Shown here: piece by piece, positions 39,069-48,102 of the stretch
Layout of the letters: each line of letters opens with the position of its first letter
How positions within the stretch are numbered: the first letter of the stretch is position 1
NCBI RefSeq assembly: GCF_015354575.1
Contig: NZ_JACAFQ010000020.1
Coordinates: 32 to 64,031, forward strand
Source: Pseudomonas sp. UFMG81
Lineage (GTDB): Bacteria; Pseudomonadota; Gammaproteobacteria; Pseudomonadales; Pseudomonadaceae
DNA length: 64,000 nucleotides
Direction: 5' to 3'
Notes under the pieces: model-generated
Database searches by the model: none
What the model was told of the DNA's origin: nothing
Seen by the model: the letters and a program-made list of their open reading frames with translations, nothing else
Position numbers and translations under genes: made by a program

Positions 39069-39617
39069 TTACCAGTCCAGTGTCACCCTGAGGGTGTCGC
39101 GATACAGCCCGGCAGGCAGTGCGCGCGGCTGCGCGACCACCACGCCGTAGATGGGCACGGGTACCTGTTGCGTGCCGTTGATGGTGAAGGTACGGGCCTG
39201 GCCGACCACATAGCGGCTGTTGCCGCCTGGGTCGATGGCCAGCTGGTACGGGATCAGTTCACGGCCGTTGCTCAGGCGGCGCACACCATCGTTACCGTTC
39301 AATCCGCCATTGATGCGCACGCTGAAGGCCCGTACCTGCGGCGAGCAACTGATCTGCAAGCTGCCCTCGCCCCCCGCCTCGTCCACCCGGCTGCTCAGTG
39401 GCCGGTCCCAGGTCGGGCCGCGGGCGCCGAAGTCCATCAGGCCGGGGTTGCCCAGGCTGGCCGGTTGCTGGTCACTGTCGACCTGGCAGGCGGCGCTGAT
39501 CACCAGGCGGGCCTGGATGAAACCGGTGCTTGTACCGTGGGCAGCACCGGTGGGCAACAGCAATGGGCCGAGGGTGAGCAACAGGATGGAGGTGCGTTGC
39601 AGCGCGTCCTTGTGCAT
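39069..39617 (-). CDS. SCPU-domain pilus subunit, 182 aa
   Basis: Signal peptide (SILLLTLGPLLLPTGAAHG) and one SCPU domain: VISAACQVDSDQQP, SLQISCSPQVRAFSVRINGG and the ending AGLYRDTLRVTLDW. The ATG at 39617 is preceded by GAGGAG; the open frame continues upstream through the neighbouring gene but without SCPU character. 13 nt after the first subunit gene. Similar in length to CsuA-type minor subunits. Confidence 0.8.
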   Translation of the reverse strand: MHKDALQRTSILLLTLGPLLLPTGAAHGTSTGFIQARLVISAACQVDSDQQPASLGNPGLMDFGARGPTWDRPLSSRVDEAGGEGSLQISCSPQVRAFSVRINGGLNGNDGVRRLSNGRELIPYQLAIDPGGNSRYVVGQARTFTINGTQQVPVPIYGVVVAQPRALPAGLYRDTLRVTLDW

Positions 39618-39630
39618 GGTCGATGTCTCC

Positions 39631-40155
39631 TCACCAGGTGACCGTGACTTTGAGCAGGTCGTGGTACAGCCCGGCCCGTGGTACCCAGGCCAGCCGGTCG
39701 ATCCGCGCGTACAGCGGCAGGGCCACCGAACCACTGCTCGGGACCCGCGCCGATTGCGCCACGTCCACCTCCAGCGGTTCGCGCCAAGCGGCGTCGCGGT
39801 ACAAGCGGTAAGGGATCGGCCGCGCCCGGTTGTCTGCACTGGCCAGGTAGCGCACGGCGCCGACACCGCCATGCTGGCCGCCATCGACCCGCACCTGATA
39901 CGGGGTATCGGGGTTGCATTCCAGCCGCGGCACCCGCGCACTGACCAACACGCCGCTCAGCGGCGCGCCAGGCCCATCCAGGCGTGCCGCGGCCCCCAGG
40001 TCGATCAGCCCCAGCGCCTGGGCACCGGCGTCACGCGGTTGGCCTGCCAGCATGCAACCGCGTTGCACCCGCACCTGCACCTCGACGAGAAAATCCGCAG
40101 CGATGGCGCTGCCGCTCAACCACAGGCCCAGCAGCGAGGCCATGATGCGCTGCAT
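39631..40155 (-). CDS. SCPU-domain pilus subunit, first gene of the pilus operon, 174 aa
   Basis: Signal peptide MQRIMASLLGLWLSGSAIA, then a single SCPU domain with VQRGCMLAG, LECNPDTPYQVRVDGGQ and the C-terminal AGLYHDLLKVTVTW. The ATG at 40155 has AAGGA 10 nt upstream; the frame stays open to 40368 but that part has no coding character I trust. It would be the promoter-proximal gene of the seven-gene operon, facing the bacteriophytochrome gene. Confidence 0.8.
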   Translation of the reverse strand: MQRIMASLLGLWLSGSAIAADFLVEVQVRVQRGCMLAGQPRDAGAQALGLIDLGAAARLDGPGAPLSGVLVSARVPRLECNPDTPYQVRVDGGQHGGVGAVRYLASADNRARPIPYRLYRDAAWREPLEVDVAQSARVPSSGSVALPLYARIDRLAWVPRAGLYHDLLKVTVTW

Positions 40156-40441
40156 GCGCTGCCCATCCTTCTGAAAAGGTTGATCTTGAGCGTAGCAGCG
40201 CGATTGGATCCGAACAGCCGTAAGAGCGCTCTCTTTGGCATTAATGAAAAGGATGAAAGGCACGCGGGTAACGGCCCGCTGCATCAGCTGAAATTCCTCT
40301 TCATCGCAATAGAACCTGCACGCCTCCCACGCTTCAAATAGCCATATGCCGACAAACCGAGCGGCCATCTGATACCGTGCATGTCATCCATCCTGTGCCA
40401 GGCGGATACCCATGCGAGGACGGAACCTGCAGGAGAAGCCC
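40156..40441. other. Divergent promoter region, pilus operon / bacteriophytochrome
   Basis: 286 nt shared by two divergent operons. It holds an AAGAGCGCTCTCTT quasi-palindrome at 40222-40235 and an AT-rich patch around 40240-40260. No convincing promoter hexamers or known operator could be identified. Confidence 0.4.
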
Positions 40442-42688
40442 ATGAGCAATACCCCCACCTCGCTCGAACAGGCCATCGAGCAGTGCGCCCAGGAGCCCAT
40501 CCAGGTACCGGGCAGCATCCAGCCGCACGGTTTCTTGCTGGTGCTGGACGACAGCGACCTGTGCATCCTCCAGGCCAGCGAGAACGCCAGCCATTGGTTC
40601 GGCTTGAACGCCCTCGAGCTGCTCGGCCAGCCCTTCGCCGAGCTGGTCGCCGATGGCTTCGACCTGCGCGGCCAGTTGAGCAACCTGCCCGCCGACGAGA
40701 TCTTCCCCTTCCATATTGGTGATGTGCGCCTGCGCCACGGCGCGCCCTGCCAGGACCCGCTGCGGGTACTCGCGCACCGCCATGACCAGGTGCTGATCCT
40801 CGAATTCGAACCACGCCGCGCGCGCGGCACCGGCCCGGACGATTACTACCCACTGGTGCGTGCCTTCGTCAGTACCCTGCACCAGGCCACCAGCATCGAT
40901 GAGCTGCTGCTGCAGTCGGTACGGCAGATCAAGCGCTTCACCGGCTTCGGCCGGGTCAAGGCCTATCGCTTCGACCCCCAGGGCGTTGGCACAGTGCTCG
41001 CCGAGGATGCCGATCCCGGCTACCCGCGCTACCTGGGCCAGTGCTTTCCGGCCTCGGACATCCCGCGCCAGGCCCGCGAGCTGTATCGGGTCAACCGCAT
41101 CCGGCTGATCGAAGACGCCGACTATCAGCCCTCGTCACTGCTGCCGGCCAACAACCCGCGCACTGGCAAGCCCCTGGACATGACCTTCGCCTCGCTGCGC
41201 AGCGTCTCGCCGGTGCACCTGCAGTACATGCGCAACATGGGCACGCTGGCGTCGATGTCGCTGTCGATCGTGGTCGACGACAAGCTCTGGGGCTTGGTCT
41301 CCTGCCACCACGCGCACCCCCGCGCCGTGGACTTCCAGACCCGCACCGCCTGCGAACTGCTGGCAAACGTGCTGTCGTTGCAGATCGAGGCCCACGAGAA
41401 GCACGCCACCACCCACCGCCTGCTGGCGCTGCGCCAGCGCATCGTGCGCATGCTCGCCGCCATGGCCGACCACGACAGTGTCAGCGAGGGCCTGCTCAGC
41501 CTGCCCGAGGTGATGCTGCAGTTCGCCGACGCCTCGGGCGCGGCGATCATCAGCGCCGAGCGTTGCGACCTGATCGGCAGCACACCGCCGCCCGCCCAGG
41601 TCAACGCATTGGTGCACTGGCTGAGCCAACGCGACGACGAAGGGGTGTTCCACAGCGACAACGTGCGCCGCGACATCGAGCTGCTACCGGAGCTGGCCGA
41701 GCATGTCGCCGGGGTGATGGCCGTGGCCATTTCACAGCTCCACTCGCATTATCTGGTCTGGTTTCGCCCAGAGCAGGCGCATACGGTGAACTGGGCCGGG
41801 CGGCCCGATAAACAGGTCGGCCCACAGGGGGCTCTCAATCCTCGCCACAGCTTCGAGCGTTGGCAGGAGGAAGTGCGTGACTACAGCGCCGCCTGGGACC
41901 CGCTGGTCATCGACAGCGTGCTCGAACTGCGCGGTGCGGTGCTAGGCATCGTCCTGCGCAAGGCCGAGGAGCTGGCGCAACTGGCCGGCGAGCTGAAGCG
42001 TTCGAACAAGGAACTCGAAGCATTCTCCTACAGCGTGTCCCACGACCTGCGTGCGCCGCTGCGGCATATCGCCGGCTACAGCGAACTGCTGGGCGAGAGT
42101 GAAGGCGCGCACCTGAGCGAACGCGGCAGGCGCTTTCTCGGCCATATCGAGGACGCCGCGCAGTTTGCCGGCACGCTGGTGGACAACCTGCTCAATTTCT
42201 CCCAGATGGGTCGCTCGGCGTTGCGCCTGGCGGACGTCGATCTCAACACCCTGATCGATACCATCCGCAACGAAATGGCCCCCGACTACGCCGGCCGCCA
42301 CATCGACTGGCAGGTCGCAGCGCTGCCCAAGGTGATCGCCGACCCTGCATTCATCAACATGGTCCTGCACAACCTGCTCGCCAACGCCCTCAAGTACAGC
42401 CGTGGTCGCGACCCCGCGCGCATCGAGATCGGTAGCGTACGCCACCACCACGAGACCGAAGTCTATGTGCGCGACAACGGCGTCGGCTTCGACATGGCCT
42501 ACGTCGACAAGCTGTTCGGCGTGTTCCAGCGCCTTCATCGGATGGAAGAGTTCGAAGGCACCGGCATCGGCCTGGCCAGCGTGCGGCGCATCATTGAACG
42601 CCACGATGGCAGGGTCTGGGCCAAGGGCCAGCTCGACCAGGGCGCCAGCTTCCACTTCACCCTCCCTCACCAACCGACGATTGTTTGA
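40442..42688 (+). CDS. bphP: Bacteriophytochrome histidine kinase, 748 aa
   Basis: Red/far-red photoreceptor kinase. N-terminal PAS with the biliverdin-binding Cys15 in QCAQEPIQVPGSIQPHG; GAF with FPASDIPRQARELY and MRNMGTLASMSLSIVV...SCHH; PHY with the tongue motif NPRHSFERWQEEV; then HisKA with phospho-acceptor H534 in SHDLRAPLRH and HATPase with NLLANALKYS, DNGVGFD and GTGIGLA. The length and order are those of a typical BphP. ATG 40442 is preceded by AGGAGAAG. No heme oxygenase (bphO) is adjacent, so biliverdin must come from a gene elsewhere. Followed 9 nt later by a response regulator. Confidence 0.95.
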   Translation: MSNTPTSLEQAIEQCAQEPIQVPGSIQPHGFLLVLDDSDLCILQASENASHWFGLNALELLGQPFAELVADGFDLRGQLSNLPADEIFPFHIGDVRLRHGAPCQDPLRVLAHRHDQVLILEFEPRRARGTGPDDYYPLVRAFVSTLHQATSIDELLLQSVRQIKRFTGFGRVKAYRFDPQGVGTVLAEDADPGYPRYLGQCFPASDIPRQARELYRVNRIRLIEDADYQPSSLLPANNPRTGKPLDMTFASLRSVSPVHLQYMRNMGTLASMSLSIVVDDKLWGLVSCHHAHPRAVDFQTRTACELLANVLSLQIEAHEKHATTHRLLALRQRIVRMLAAMADHDSVSEGLLSLPEVMLQFADASGAAIISAERCDLIGSTPPPAQVNALVHWLSQRDDEGVFHSDNVRRDIELLPELAEHVAGVMAVAISQLHSHYLVWFRPEQAHTVNWAGRPDKQVGPQGALNPRHSFERWQEEVRDYSAAWDPLVIDSVLELRGAVLGIVLRKAEELAQLAGELKRSNKELEAFSYSVSHDLRAPLRHIAGYSELLGESEGAHLSERGRRFLGHIEDAAQFAGTLVDNLLNFSQMGRSALRLADVDLNTLIDTIRNEMAPDYAGRHIDWQVAALPKVIADPAFINMVLHNLLANALKYSRGRDPARIEIGSVRHHHETEVYVRDNGVGFDMAYVDKLFGVFQRLHRMEEFEGTGIGLASVRRIIERHDGRVWAKGQLDQGASFHFTLPHQPTIV

Positions 42689-42697
42689 GGTGCGCCC

Positions 42698-43159
42698 ATG
42701 CTCAAGCCCATCTTGCTGGTCGAAGACAACCCGCGTGACCTGGAGCTGACCTTGCTGGCCCTGGAGCGCAGCCAGTTGGCCAACGAAGTGATCGTGCTGC
42801 GCGACGGCGCCGATGCCCTGGACTACCTGCTGCGACGCAACGCCTATGCCGAGCGCGATGGCGGCAACCCGGCGGTGATGCTGCTCGACCTCAAGCTGCC
42901 CAAGGTCGATGGCCTGGAGGTGCTCAAAACGGTACGCGCCACCGCCGAGCTGCGCAGCCTCCCCATCGTCATGCTCACCTCGTCGCGGGAGGGGCCAGAC
43001 CTGACGCGCGCCTATGAGCTGGGGGTCAATGCCTACGTGGTCAAGCCCGTGGAGTTCAAGGAGTTCGTGGCTGCCATCTCCGACCTGGGGGTGTTCTGGG
43101 CCGTGCTCAACGAGCCACCGCCCGGCTCCCTGCGCCTGAACCGCCGTGGCAACAACTGA
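42698..43159 (+). CDS. Single-domain response regulator (Rcp1/BphR type), 153 aa
   Basis: A stand-alone receiver domain: ILLVEDNPRDLELT acidic pocket, phospho-acceptor D64 in VMLLDLKLPKVDG, VMLTSSRE and conserved Lys in AYVVKPVEF. It lacks an output domain, and the family of phytochrome-linked regulators (Rcp1) has the same layout with an extended alpha-4/loop before the Asp. It lies 9 nt after bphP, so the phytochrome kinase is the expected partner. How the signal leaves this regulator is not visible; the hybrid kinase next door is a candidate. Confidence 0.92.
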   Translation: MLKPILLVEDNPRDLELTLLALERSQLANEVIVLRDGADALDYLLRRNAYAERDGGNPAVMLLDLKLPKVDGLEVLKTVRATAELRSLPIVMLTSSREGPDLTRAYELGVNAYVVKPVEFKEFVAAISDLGVFWAVLNEPPPGSLRLNRRGNN

Positions 43160-43169
43160 GGTTTCTTCG

Positions 43170-45563
43170 ATGCAGCAAGCGCCCCTGAAACTGCTGATGG
43201 TCGAAGACAGCTGCATGGATGCCGAACTGATCCTGCTGGGCCTGGAGCGTAGTGGCCTGCAGGTGCAATCGCGGCTGGTGTTCGACCACGTGGCCGCCGA
43301 GCACGCCCTGCGCGAGGCGTCGTTCGACCTGATCCTCTGCGACTGCGTGCTGCCTGGCTCGTCCGGGGCCCAGGTGCTGGCCTGTGCGCAGCGCGTGGCG
43401 CCGGACATACCGTTCATCTTCCTCTCCGGCATCTATGGCGAAGAGCACGCAGTGGAGATGATCCGCCTGGGTGCCACCGACTACGTGCTGAAGAAGAACC
43501 TGCCACTGCTCCCCAAAGCCGTAGGCCGGGCCCTGACCGAGGTGCAGGAGCGCCAGCGCCGGCGCCGTGCCGAGGAAGCCCTGGCCGAAGTCGAGGCGCG
43601 CGCGCGCATCGCCATCGACGCGGCCGGCATGGGCACCTGGGACTACCGCCCGCAGGACGGGCGAATGCTCTGGGATGACCGCTGCAAGATGCTGTTCGGC
43701 CTGCCGGCCGACACCCGTATGAACCTCGAGGTGTTCTACGCCGGGATCTACACGGACGACCTGCCCCGGGTGCGCGAGGCGGTGGAACAGGCCATGCGCC
43801 CGGACAGCGACGGCCACTACCGCGTGGAGTTTCGCATCGCCCAACCCGGCGGGCGCGAACCACGCTGGTTGCTGTCCAGTGGCCAGACCCAGTTCGTCGA
43901 CGATCAGTGCGTGCGTTTCAGTGGTGTGCTGCAGGACATTCACCAGCAACGCCAGGCCACCCGGGCCCTGGAGCAGCTCAACGAGATGCTCGGTGAGCGC
44001 GTGGAGCGTCGCACCCGCGAACGCGATCGCGCGTGGGAACTGTCACAAGACCTGCTGGCGGTGCTGAACAAGGACATCACGCCAGTGGCGCTGAACCCGG
44101 CGTGGGAGGCCAGCCTGGGCTTCACCCGCGAACGCCTGGGGCAGGTCTCGCTGTTGCAACTGCTGCCCGAACCCGACCAGGAGGCCTTTCTCGCCGAAAT
44201 CGCCGCGTTGTCGCTGGGCCGCAGCAGCGCACGCTTCGTCGGCCGTATCTTGCATGCCGGTGGCCAGCAGCGCTGGCTGTCGTGGGTGGTGGTGCCGGAC
44301 GATGCCCTGCTGTACGTGGTCGCCCGCGACATCACCAGCGAACGCGAAGCGGTGCTGGACCTGGCCGAGGCCAACGAACGCCTGCGCGAGCAGATCGCAG
44401 AGCGCGAACGCATCGAGGCGGCGTTGCAGCAAATGCAAAGGCTGGAGGCGGTCGGCCAGCTCACGGCCGGCGTCGCCCATGACTTCAACAACCTGCTGAC
44501 GGTCATCCTCACCGGTGCCAGCTTTTTGCAGCACGAACTGGACAATGGCCGTACGGACAAGGCCCACAAGCGCCTGCGCAACATCCGCGAGGCCGGCGAG
44601 CGCGGGGCCAAGCTGACCGCGCAGTTATTGGCGTTCTCGCGCAAGCAGCGCCTGGAGCCGGTGCCGCTGAACCTCAATCGCACCCTGGCGGGGCTGGAGG
44701 AAATGCTACGGCGCACCCTCGGCGGCAACATCTCGGTGCGCCTGGAACTGGACGGCAACCTGTGGCAGGCACTCACCGACCCGACCCAGACCGAGATGAT
44801 CATCCTCAACCTGGCCATCAATGCCCGCGACGCCATGCCCGGTGGCGGCCAACTGACACTGGCCACCCGCAACACCCGCATCGACGCCCCACCCCATCGC
44901 CCGGAAGACCCGGAGCCCGGCGAATACGTGGAACTGAGCATACGCGACACCGGCTGCGGCATGAGCGAAGAGACCGCCCTCAAGGTGTTCGAGCCGTTCT
45001 TCACCACCAAGGACATTGGCAAGGGGTCGGGGTTGGGCCTGGCCCAGGTGTTCGGCTTCGCCAAGCAGTCCGGTGGCGGGGTCGGCCTGCAGACAGCGCC
45101 CGGGCGGGGTACTCGAGTGAGCGTCTACCTGCCGGCGGTCAGGGCCAGCAGTCGCCCTCGCGGGCGGGAGCAGGACAAGGTGCACCAGCTCATGGCCAGC
45201 GGCGGCAACCGCCACGTCCTGCTGGTGGACGACGACCCGCTGGTGCGCGAAGTGCTCGGCGACCTACTGCGCAGCCTCGGCTATCAGGTGAGCCAGGCGC
45301 ACAGCGGCCAGCAGGCCCTGGCGTTGCTCGATGCCACGACTGATCTGCTGCTCACCGACTTCGCCATGCCTGAGTTCAATGGCGCGCAGCTGGCGCTGGC
45401 CGCCCGCGAGCGTTATCCGCACCTGCCCGTGGTGTTCCTTACCGGTTATGCAGAGTTGCAAGAATTAGAGCTGCCGGACAGCCTGGTGATCCAGAAACCC
45501 ACGCACGAGCATGTGCTGGCCCTGGCGCTGGCCGAGCTACTGGAGAAAAAGAAGGGGAAATAA
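43170..45563 (+). CDS. Hybrid histidine kinase REC-PAS-PAS-HisKA-HATPase-REC, 797 aa
   Basis: Begins with a receiver domain (KLLMVEDSCMDAELILLGLE, acceptor in LILCDCVLPGSSG), followed by a PAS with PAC (GTWDYRPQDGRMLWDDR), a coiled linker, a second PAS (LSQDLLAVLNKDITPVALNPAWE), HisKA with H437 in AGVAHDFNNLLTVI, HATPase (NLAINARDAMPGGGQL, DTGCGMSEE, GSGLGLAQVFGFAKQSGG) and a terminal receiver (LLLTDFAMPEFNGAQ). No membrane segments, so it is cytoplasmic. ATG 43170 follows GAGG. With bphP and the receiver gene it forms a three-gene light-signalling unit; receiver first, kinase next order suggests a phosphorelay. Confidence 0.9.
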   Translation: MQQAPLKLLMVEDSCMDAELILLGLERSGLQVQSRLVFDHVAAEHALREASFDLILCDCVLPGSSGAQVLACAQRVAPDIPFIFLSGIYGEEHAVEMIRLGATDYVLKKNLPLLPKAVGRALTEVQERQRRRRAEEALAEVEARARIAIDAAGMGTWDYRPQDGRMLWDDRCKMLFGLPADTRMNLEVFYAGIYTDDLPRVREAVEQAMRPDSDGHYRVEFRIAQPGGREPRWLLSSGQTQFVDDQCVRFSGVLQDIHQQRQATRALEQLNEMLGERVERRTRERDRAWELSQDLLAVLNKDITPVALNPAWEASLGFTRERLGQVSLLQLLPEPDQEAFLAEIAALSLGRSSARFVGRILHAGGQQRWLSWVVVPDDALLYVVARDITSEREAVLDLAEANERLREQIAERERIEAALQQMQRLEAVGQLTAGVAHDFNNLLTVILTGASFLQHELDNGRTDKAHKRLRNIREAGERGAKLTAQLLAFSRKQRLEPVPLNLNRTLAGLEEMLRRTLGGNISVRLELDGNLWQALTDPTQTEMIILNLAINARDAMPGGGQLTLATRNTRIDAPPHRPEDPEPGEYVELSIRDTGCGMSEETALKVFEPFFTTKDIGKGSGLGLAQVFGFAKQSGGGVGLQTAPGRGTRVSVYLPAVRASSRPRGREQDKVHQLMASGGNRHVLLVDDDPLVREVLGDLLRSLGYQVSQAHSGQQALALLDATTDLLLTDFAMPEFNGAQLALAARERYPHLPVVFLTGYAELQELELPDSLVIQKPTHEHVLALALAELLEKKKGK

Positions 45564-45585
45564 AAAAATCGCCTTAAGGCGATTG
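45562..45585 (-). terminator. Intrinsic terminator of the tRNA transcript
   Basis: On the minus strand, ATCGCC/GGCGAT with a TTAA loop is followed by TTTTTTTA. It also overlaps the stop region of the convergent hybrid kinase gene. Confidence 0.85.
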
Positions 45586-45612
45586 CGGGTGTTTCGAACT
45601 GGAAGGTAGTAA

Positions 45613-45687
45613 TGGCAGGGGCGGCTGGATTCGAACCAACGCATGGCAGGATCAAAACCTGCTGCCTTACCGCTTGGCGACGCCCCT
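45613..45687 (-). tRNA. tRNA-Gln (anticodon TTG)
   Basis: Minus-strand cloverleaf of 75 nt: acceptor AGGGGCG paired with CGCCCCT, D-stem GCC/GGC, anticodon stem GCAGG/CCTGC with loop TTTTGAT (anticodon TTG), T-loop TTCGAATC, and encoded CCA. Single tRNA, with its own terminator downstream. Confidence 0.95.
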
Positions 45688-46155
45688 GTATCGGATGTGA
45701 CGAGTGACTGCTGCACCGTCGATCTGATCATTCACTGCCAGCTCCGTGTGGTGCTGTGCGGGAATGGCCGGCACTTTACCAGCGAGTTTCACGGTTGTGA
45801 AGCCTTTTTTTAAAAAAAATCACTGGAAAACAGCAAGTTAGTCGAAACCCACACAAATGGATGTGGAGCAGCTGCGTTGCACAGCTGTTCTGTAGGAGCG
45901 GCCTTGAGCCGCGAAAGGGGCGCAAAGCGGCCCCCGGCAGTCTTGACGCGTACTTGAAATCTTGGGGCTGCTCGCAGCCCTTTCGCGGCACAAGGCCGCT
46001 CCTACAGGTGACGTGCAAACTTCGGGCTTGCCGGCGATGAGGCCGGCATTCATCGCACATGACCACCCGTCGCTTTTTCCCCGCCTCGCGCCAACAGATT
46101 CCGCTCACCCCCTTCCAATCAGATAAACCACCTGCGCATCACAAGGAGGGCGCCC
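45688..46155. other. Region upstream of the tRNA and the YdcH-like gene
   Basis: 468 nt without a gene. It holds the tRNA promoter (not resolved), an A/T-rich patch at 45803-45830 and the inverted repeat at 45890-46007. No coding sequence has support. Confidence 0.5.
45890..46007. repeat. REP-like inverted repeat (118 nt)
   Basis: CTGTAGGAGCGGCCTTGAGC and its complement at the other end; TAGGAGCGGCC class, with inner GCGAAAGGG/CCCTTTCGC arms. Confidence 0.9.
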
Positions 46156-46398
46156 ATGCCAGTTTCCCATGACCTCTACCAGGACCTGCACTTCCCCCGC
46201 GAGATCGTCCAGCAGCGGCGCCAGCAGGACAAGCAGCTCGACCGCCTGCTCGACGAGTACATGGACATCGACAACCAGGTACTGGCCGCCGAGTCGATCT
46301 CGGCGGGCAATTTCTCGGATGAGGCCCTGCGCCATCTCAAGGAGCGCCGCCTGACGGTCAAGTACATGATCGAGCGCCAGCTCGAACACAAGGCCTGA
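46156..46398 (+). CDS. YdcH-like DUF465 protein, 80 aa
   Basis: A small helical, highly charged protein with the DUF465 pattern: HDLYQDLHFPREIVQQRRQQ, then a coiled middle (DKQLDRLLDEYMDIDNQV) and a C-terminal KERRLTVKYMIERQLEHK. These proteins are common, uncharacterised and presumed to form short coiled-coil hairpins. AAGGAGGGCG precedes the ATG. It converges on the DUF1810 gene with 6 nt between stops. Confidence 0.85.
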   Translation: MPVSHDLYQDLHFPREIVQQRRQQDKQLDRLLDEYMDIDNQVLAAESISAGNFSDEALRHLKERRLTVKYMIERQLEHKA

Positions 46399-46404
46399 GT
46401 GGCC

Positions 46405-46830
46405 TCACTGACGCAACAGCTCCAGTGTTCGGGCATCCGGCCGCCCTTCGTAGAACTGCTTGAGCGCCCGCAAGAACAGCGGCTCGTGCGGATCGACCTG
46501 GTTGAAAAGGGTCAGGCACGAGCGCAGCTTCAGATCGTCCGGGCTGCCGAGGATCTGCCGTGCGCTCTTGTCAGCATGGCGTAGAAGCGCATTGACGCAG
46601 GCCAGCAGCCGGGGCCCCAGTAGCGGGTGTTCGAGATAGGCACGGGCCTCGGCAATACCTGAAAGTGCATAGCGCTCGGCCATGACGCTATGACCGAGGC
46701 CATCAAGTTGAGGGAACACAAACCACATCCAATGGCTGTTCTTGTGCCCGGCGTCCAGCTCCCGCAGCGCGCGATCATGGACGGGCGCCTGGGCCTGGAC
46801 GAAACGGTCGAGATCGAAGGGATCGGACAT
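46405..46830 (-). CDS. DUF1810 family protein, 141 aa
   Basis: Matches the DUF1810 layout: N-terminal DPFDLDRFVQAQ, the signature GHKNSHWMWFVFPQLDGLG, AERYALSGIAEARAYLEHPLLGPRL and a C-terminal region with LKLRSCLTLF. The fold is all-helical; calpastatin-like naming of some relatives has no functional basis here. ATG 46830 has GGAG 9 nt upstream; ATG 46845 is in frame too. Divergent from zapE with about 140 nt between them. Confidence 0.85.
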   Translation of the reverse strand: MSDPFDLDRFVQAQAPVHDRALRELDAGHKNSHWMWFVFPQLDGLGHSVMAERYALSGIAEARAYLEHPLLGPRLLACVNALLRHADKSARQILGSPDDLKLRSCLTLFNQVDPHEPLFLRALKQFYEGRPDARTLELLRQ

Positions 46831-46971
46831 GCTGGCATGCTCCATGAGTGGGCCTGTTGAACAGACTACCCCTCGATGCGCCTGGCTTTCGGCTTTCGCG
46901 ACGCTTGCCCTGTATGGGCTGGGTTGGTCAGAATCCCTCCGCTCGCAATATGCGCCTACGAGGAAACTGCC

Positions 46972-48033
46972 TTGACCACCTGGATCCCTGCCCCGCTGCG
47001 TCGCCTGCGCAACCGTGCGCCGCACGCCAGCGCCCTGCTGGCGTACTTCCAGGGCAAGGCCGGCGAGCGCGGCTACATCTTGAGCGAGGGACAAGGCCGG
47101 GTGATCGAGGCCATGGCCACGCAATTGGCCGCGCTCGACGAAGGCCAGCCGCGCAGCCTGTACCTGCACGGTTCGGTGGGGCGCGGCAAGAGCTGGCTGC
47201 TGGACGGCTTCTTCCAGGCCGTGCCGATCACCGACAAACGCCGCCTGCACTTTCACGACTTCTTCGCCCGGCTGTACCAAGGCATGCACCGCCACCGGGC
47301 GCAGGCTGATGCACTGGGCGCGACCCTCGATGAACTGCTGGGCGAGGTGCGGGTGCTATGCTTCGACGAGTTCCACGTGCACGACATCGGTGACGCCATG
47401 CTGCTCACCCGGCTGTTCAACGCTCTGTTCGAACGCGGCATCTTCCTGCTGGTGACCTCCAACTACGCGCCCGAAGGGCTGCTGCCCAACCCGCTGTATC
47501 ACGAACGCTTCCTGCCGGTGATCCGCTTGATCAACGGGCGCATGCAGGTGCTGGAAGTGGGCGGCGACACCGACTTCCGCAGCCTGCCGGCCAACCGCGA
47601 GCACCAATGTTTTACCCAGGGGCATTACGTCTGGCCGGGCGATCTGGCGCAACGGCAGCACCTGCAGTTACCTCAGTTGCAGCCAGTCACGCTGCAGATC
47701 AACAACCGGCCGCTGCGCGCTCTGGCCGTTGAGGGGCGGCGGGTGATGATCAGTTTCGAGGGTTTGTGCGAACAACCCACTGCGGTCATCGACTACCTGG
47801 CGCTGGCCATGCAATACGATCAGTGGATCATCGACGGGCTGGACGACCTGGCCGAATGTTCGCTGGCGGCGCAGCAACGCTTCGTCAACCTGGTGGATGT
47901 GCTGTATGACCAGGACCGTCAGCTGACGGTGATCGGCAAGCGGGCCCTGCAAGAAAGCCTGGGCGGCGCGATTGCCGACCTGATGCGTACCCGCAGCCGG
48001 CTGGGGCAGTTGCATCAGGTGGGGCCACGCTGA
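46972..48033 (+). CDS. AFG1/ZapE-type ATPase, 353 aa
   Basis: A P-loop ATPase of the AFG1/ZapE family, whose E. coli member acts at the division ring. Walker A is GSVGRGKS, Walker B VLCFDEFHVHD, sensor region LLVTSNYAPEGLLP, and the arginine-finger region follows YHERFLPVI. The TTG at 46972 has GAGGA 7 nt upstream, giving MTTWIPAPLRRL; the frame upstream of it has no coding character. Many Pseudomonas carry two paralogs, so this need not be the division gene. Pairing with the DUF1810 gene is not informative. Confidence 0.8.
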   Translation: MTTWIPAPLRRLRNRAPHASALLAYFQGKAGERGYILSEGQGRVIEAMATQLAALDEGQPRSLYLHGSVGRGKSWLLDGFFQAVPITDKRRLHFHDFFARLYQGMHRHRAQADALGATLDELLGEVRVLCFDEFHVHDIGDAMLLTRLFNALFERGIFLLVTSNYAPEGLLPNPLYHERFLPVIRLINGRMQVLEVGGDTDFRSLPANREHQCFTQGHYVWPGDLAQRQHLQLPQLQPVTLQINNRPLRALAVEGRRVMISFEGLCEQPTAVIDYLALAMQYDQWIIDGLDDLAECSLAAQQRFVNLVDVLYDQDRQLTVIGKRALQESLGGAIADLMRTRSRLGQLHQVGPR

Positions 48034-48102
48034 AGCGGTGCCGTGCAAGCCTCAAAATGGGAGCAGCTGTTGCGCTCGAAATCTAGAGAGCCAGCGCGAT
48101 GC

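Noticed and set aside
45600..45780. Prophage or island insertion at the tRNA-Gln gene
   Set aside because: No integrase or second copy of the tRNA 3' end is visible nearby.
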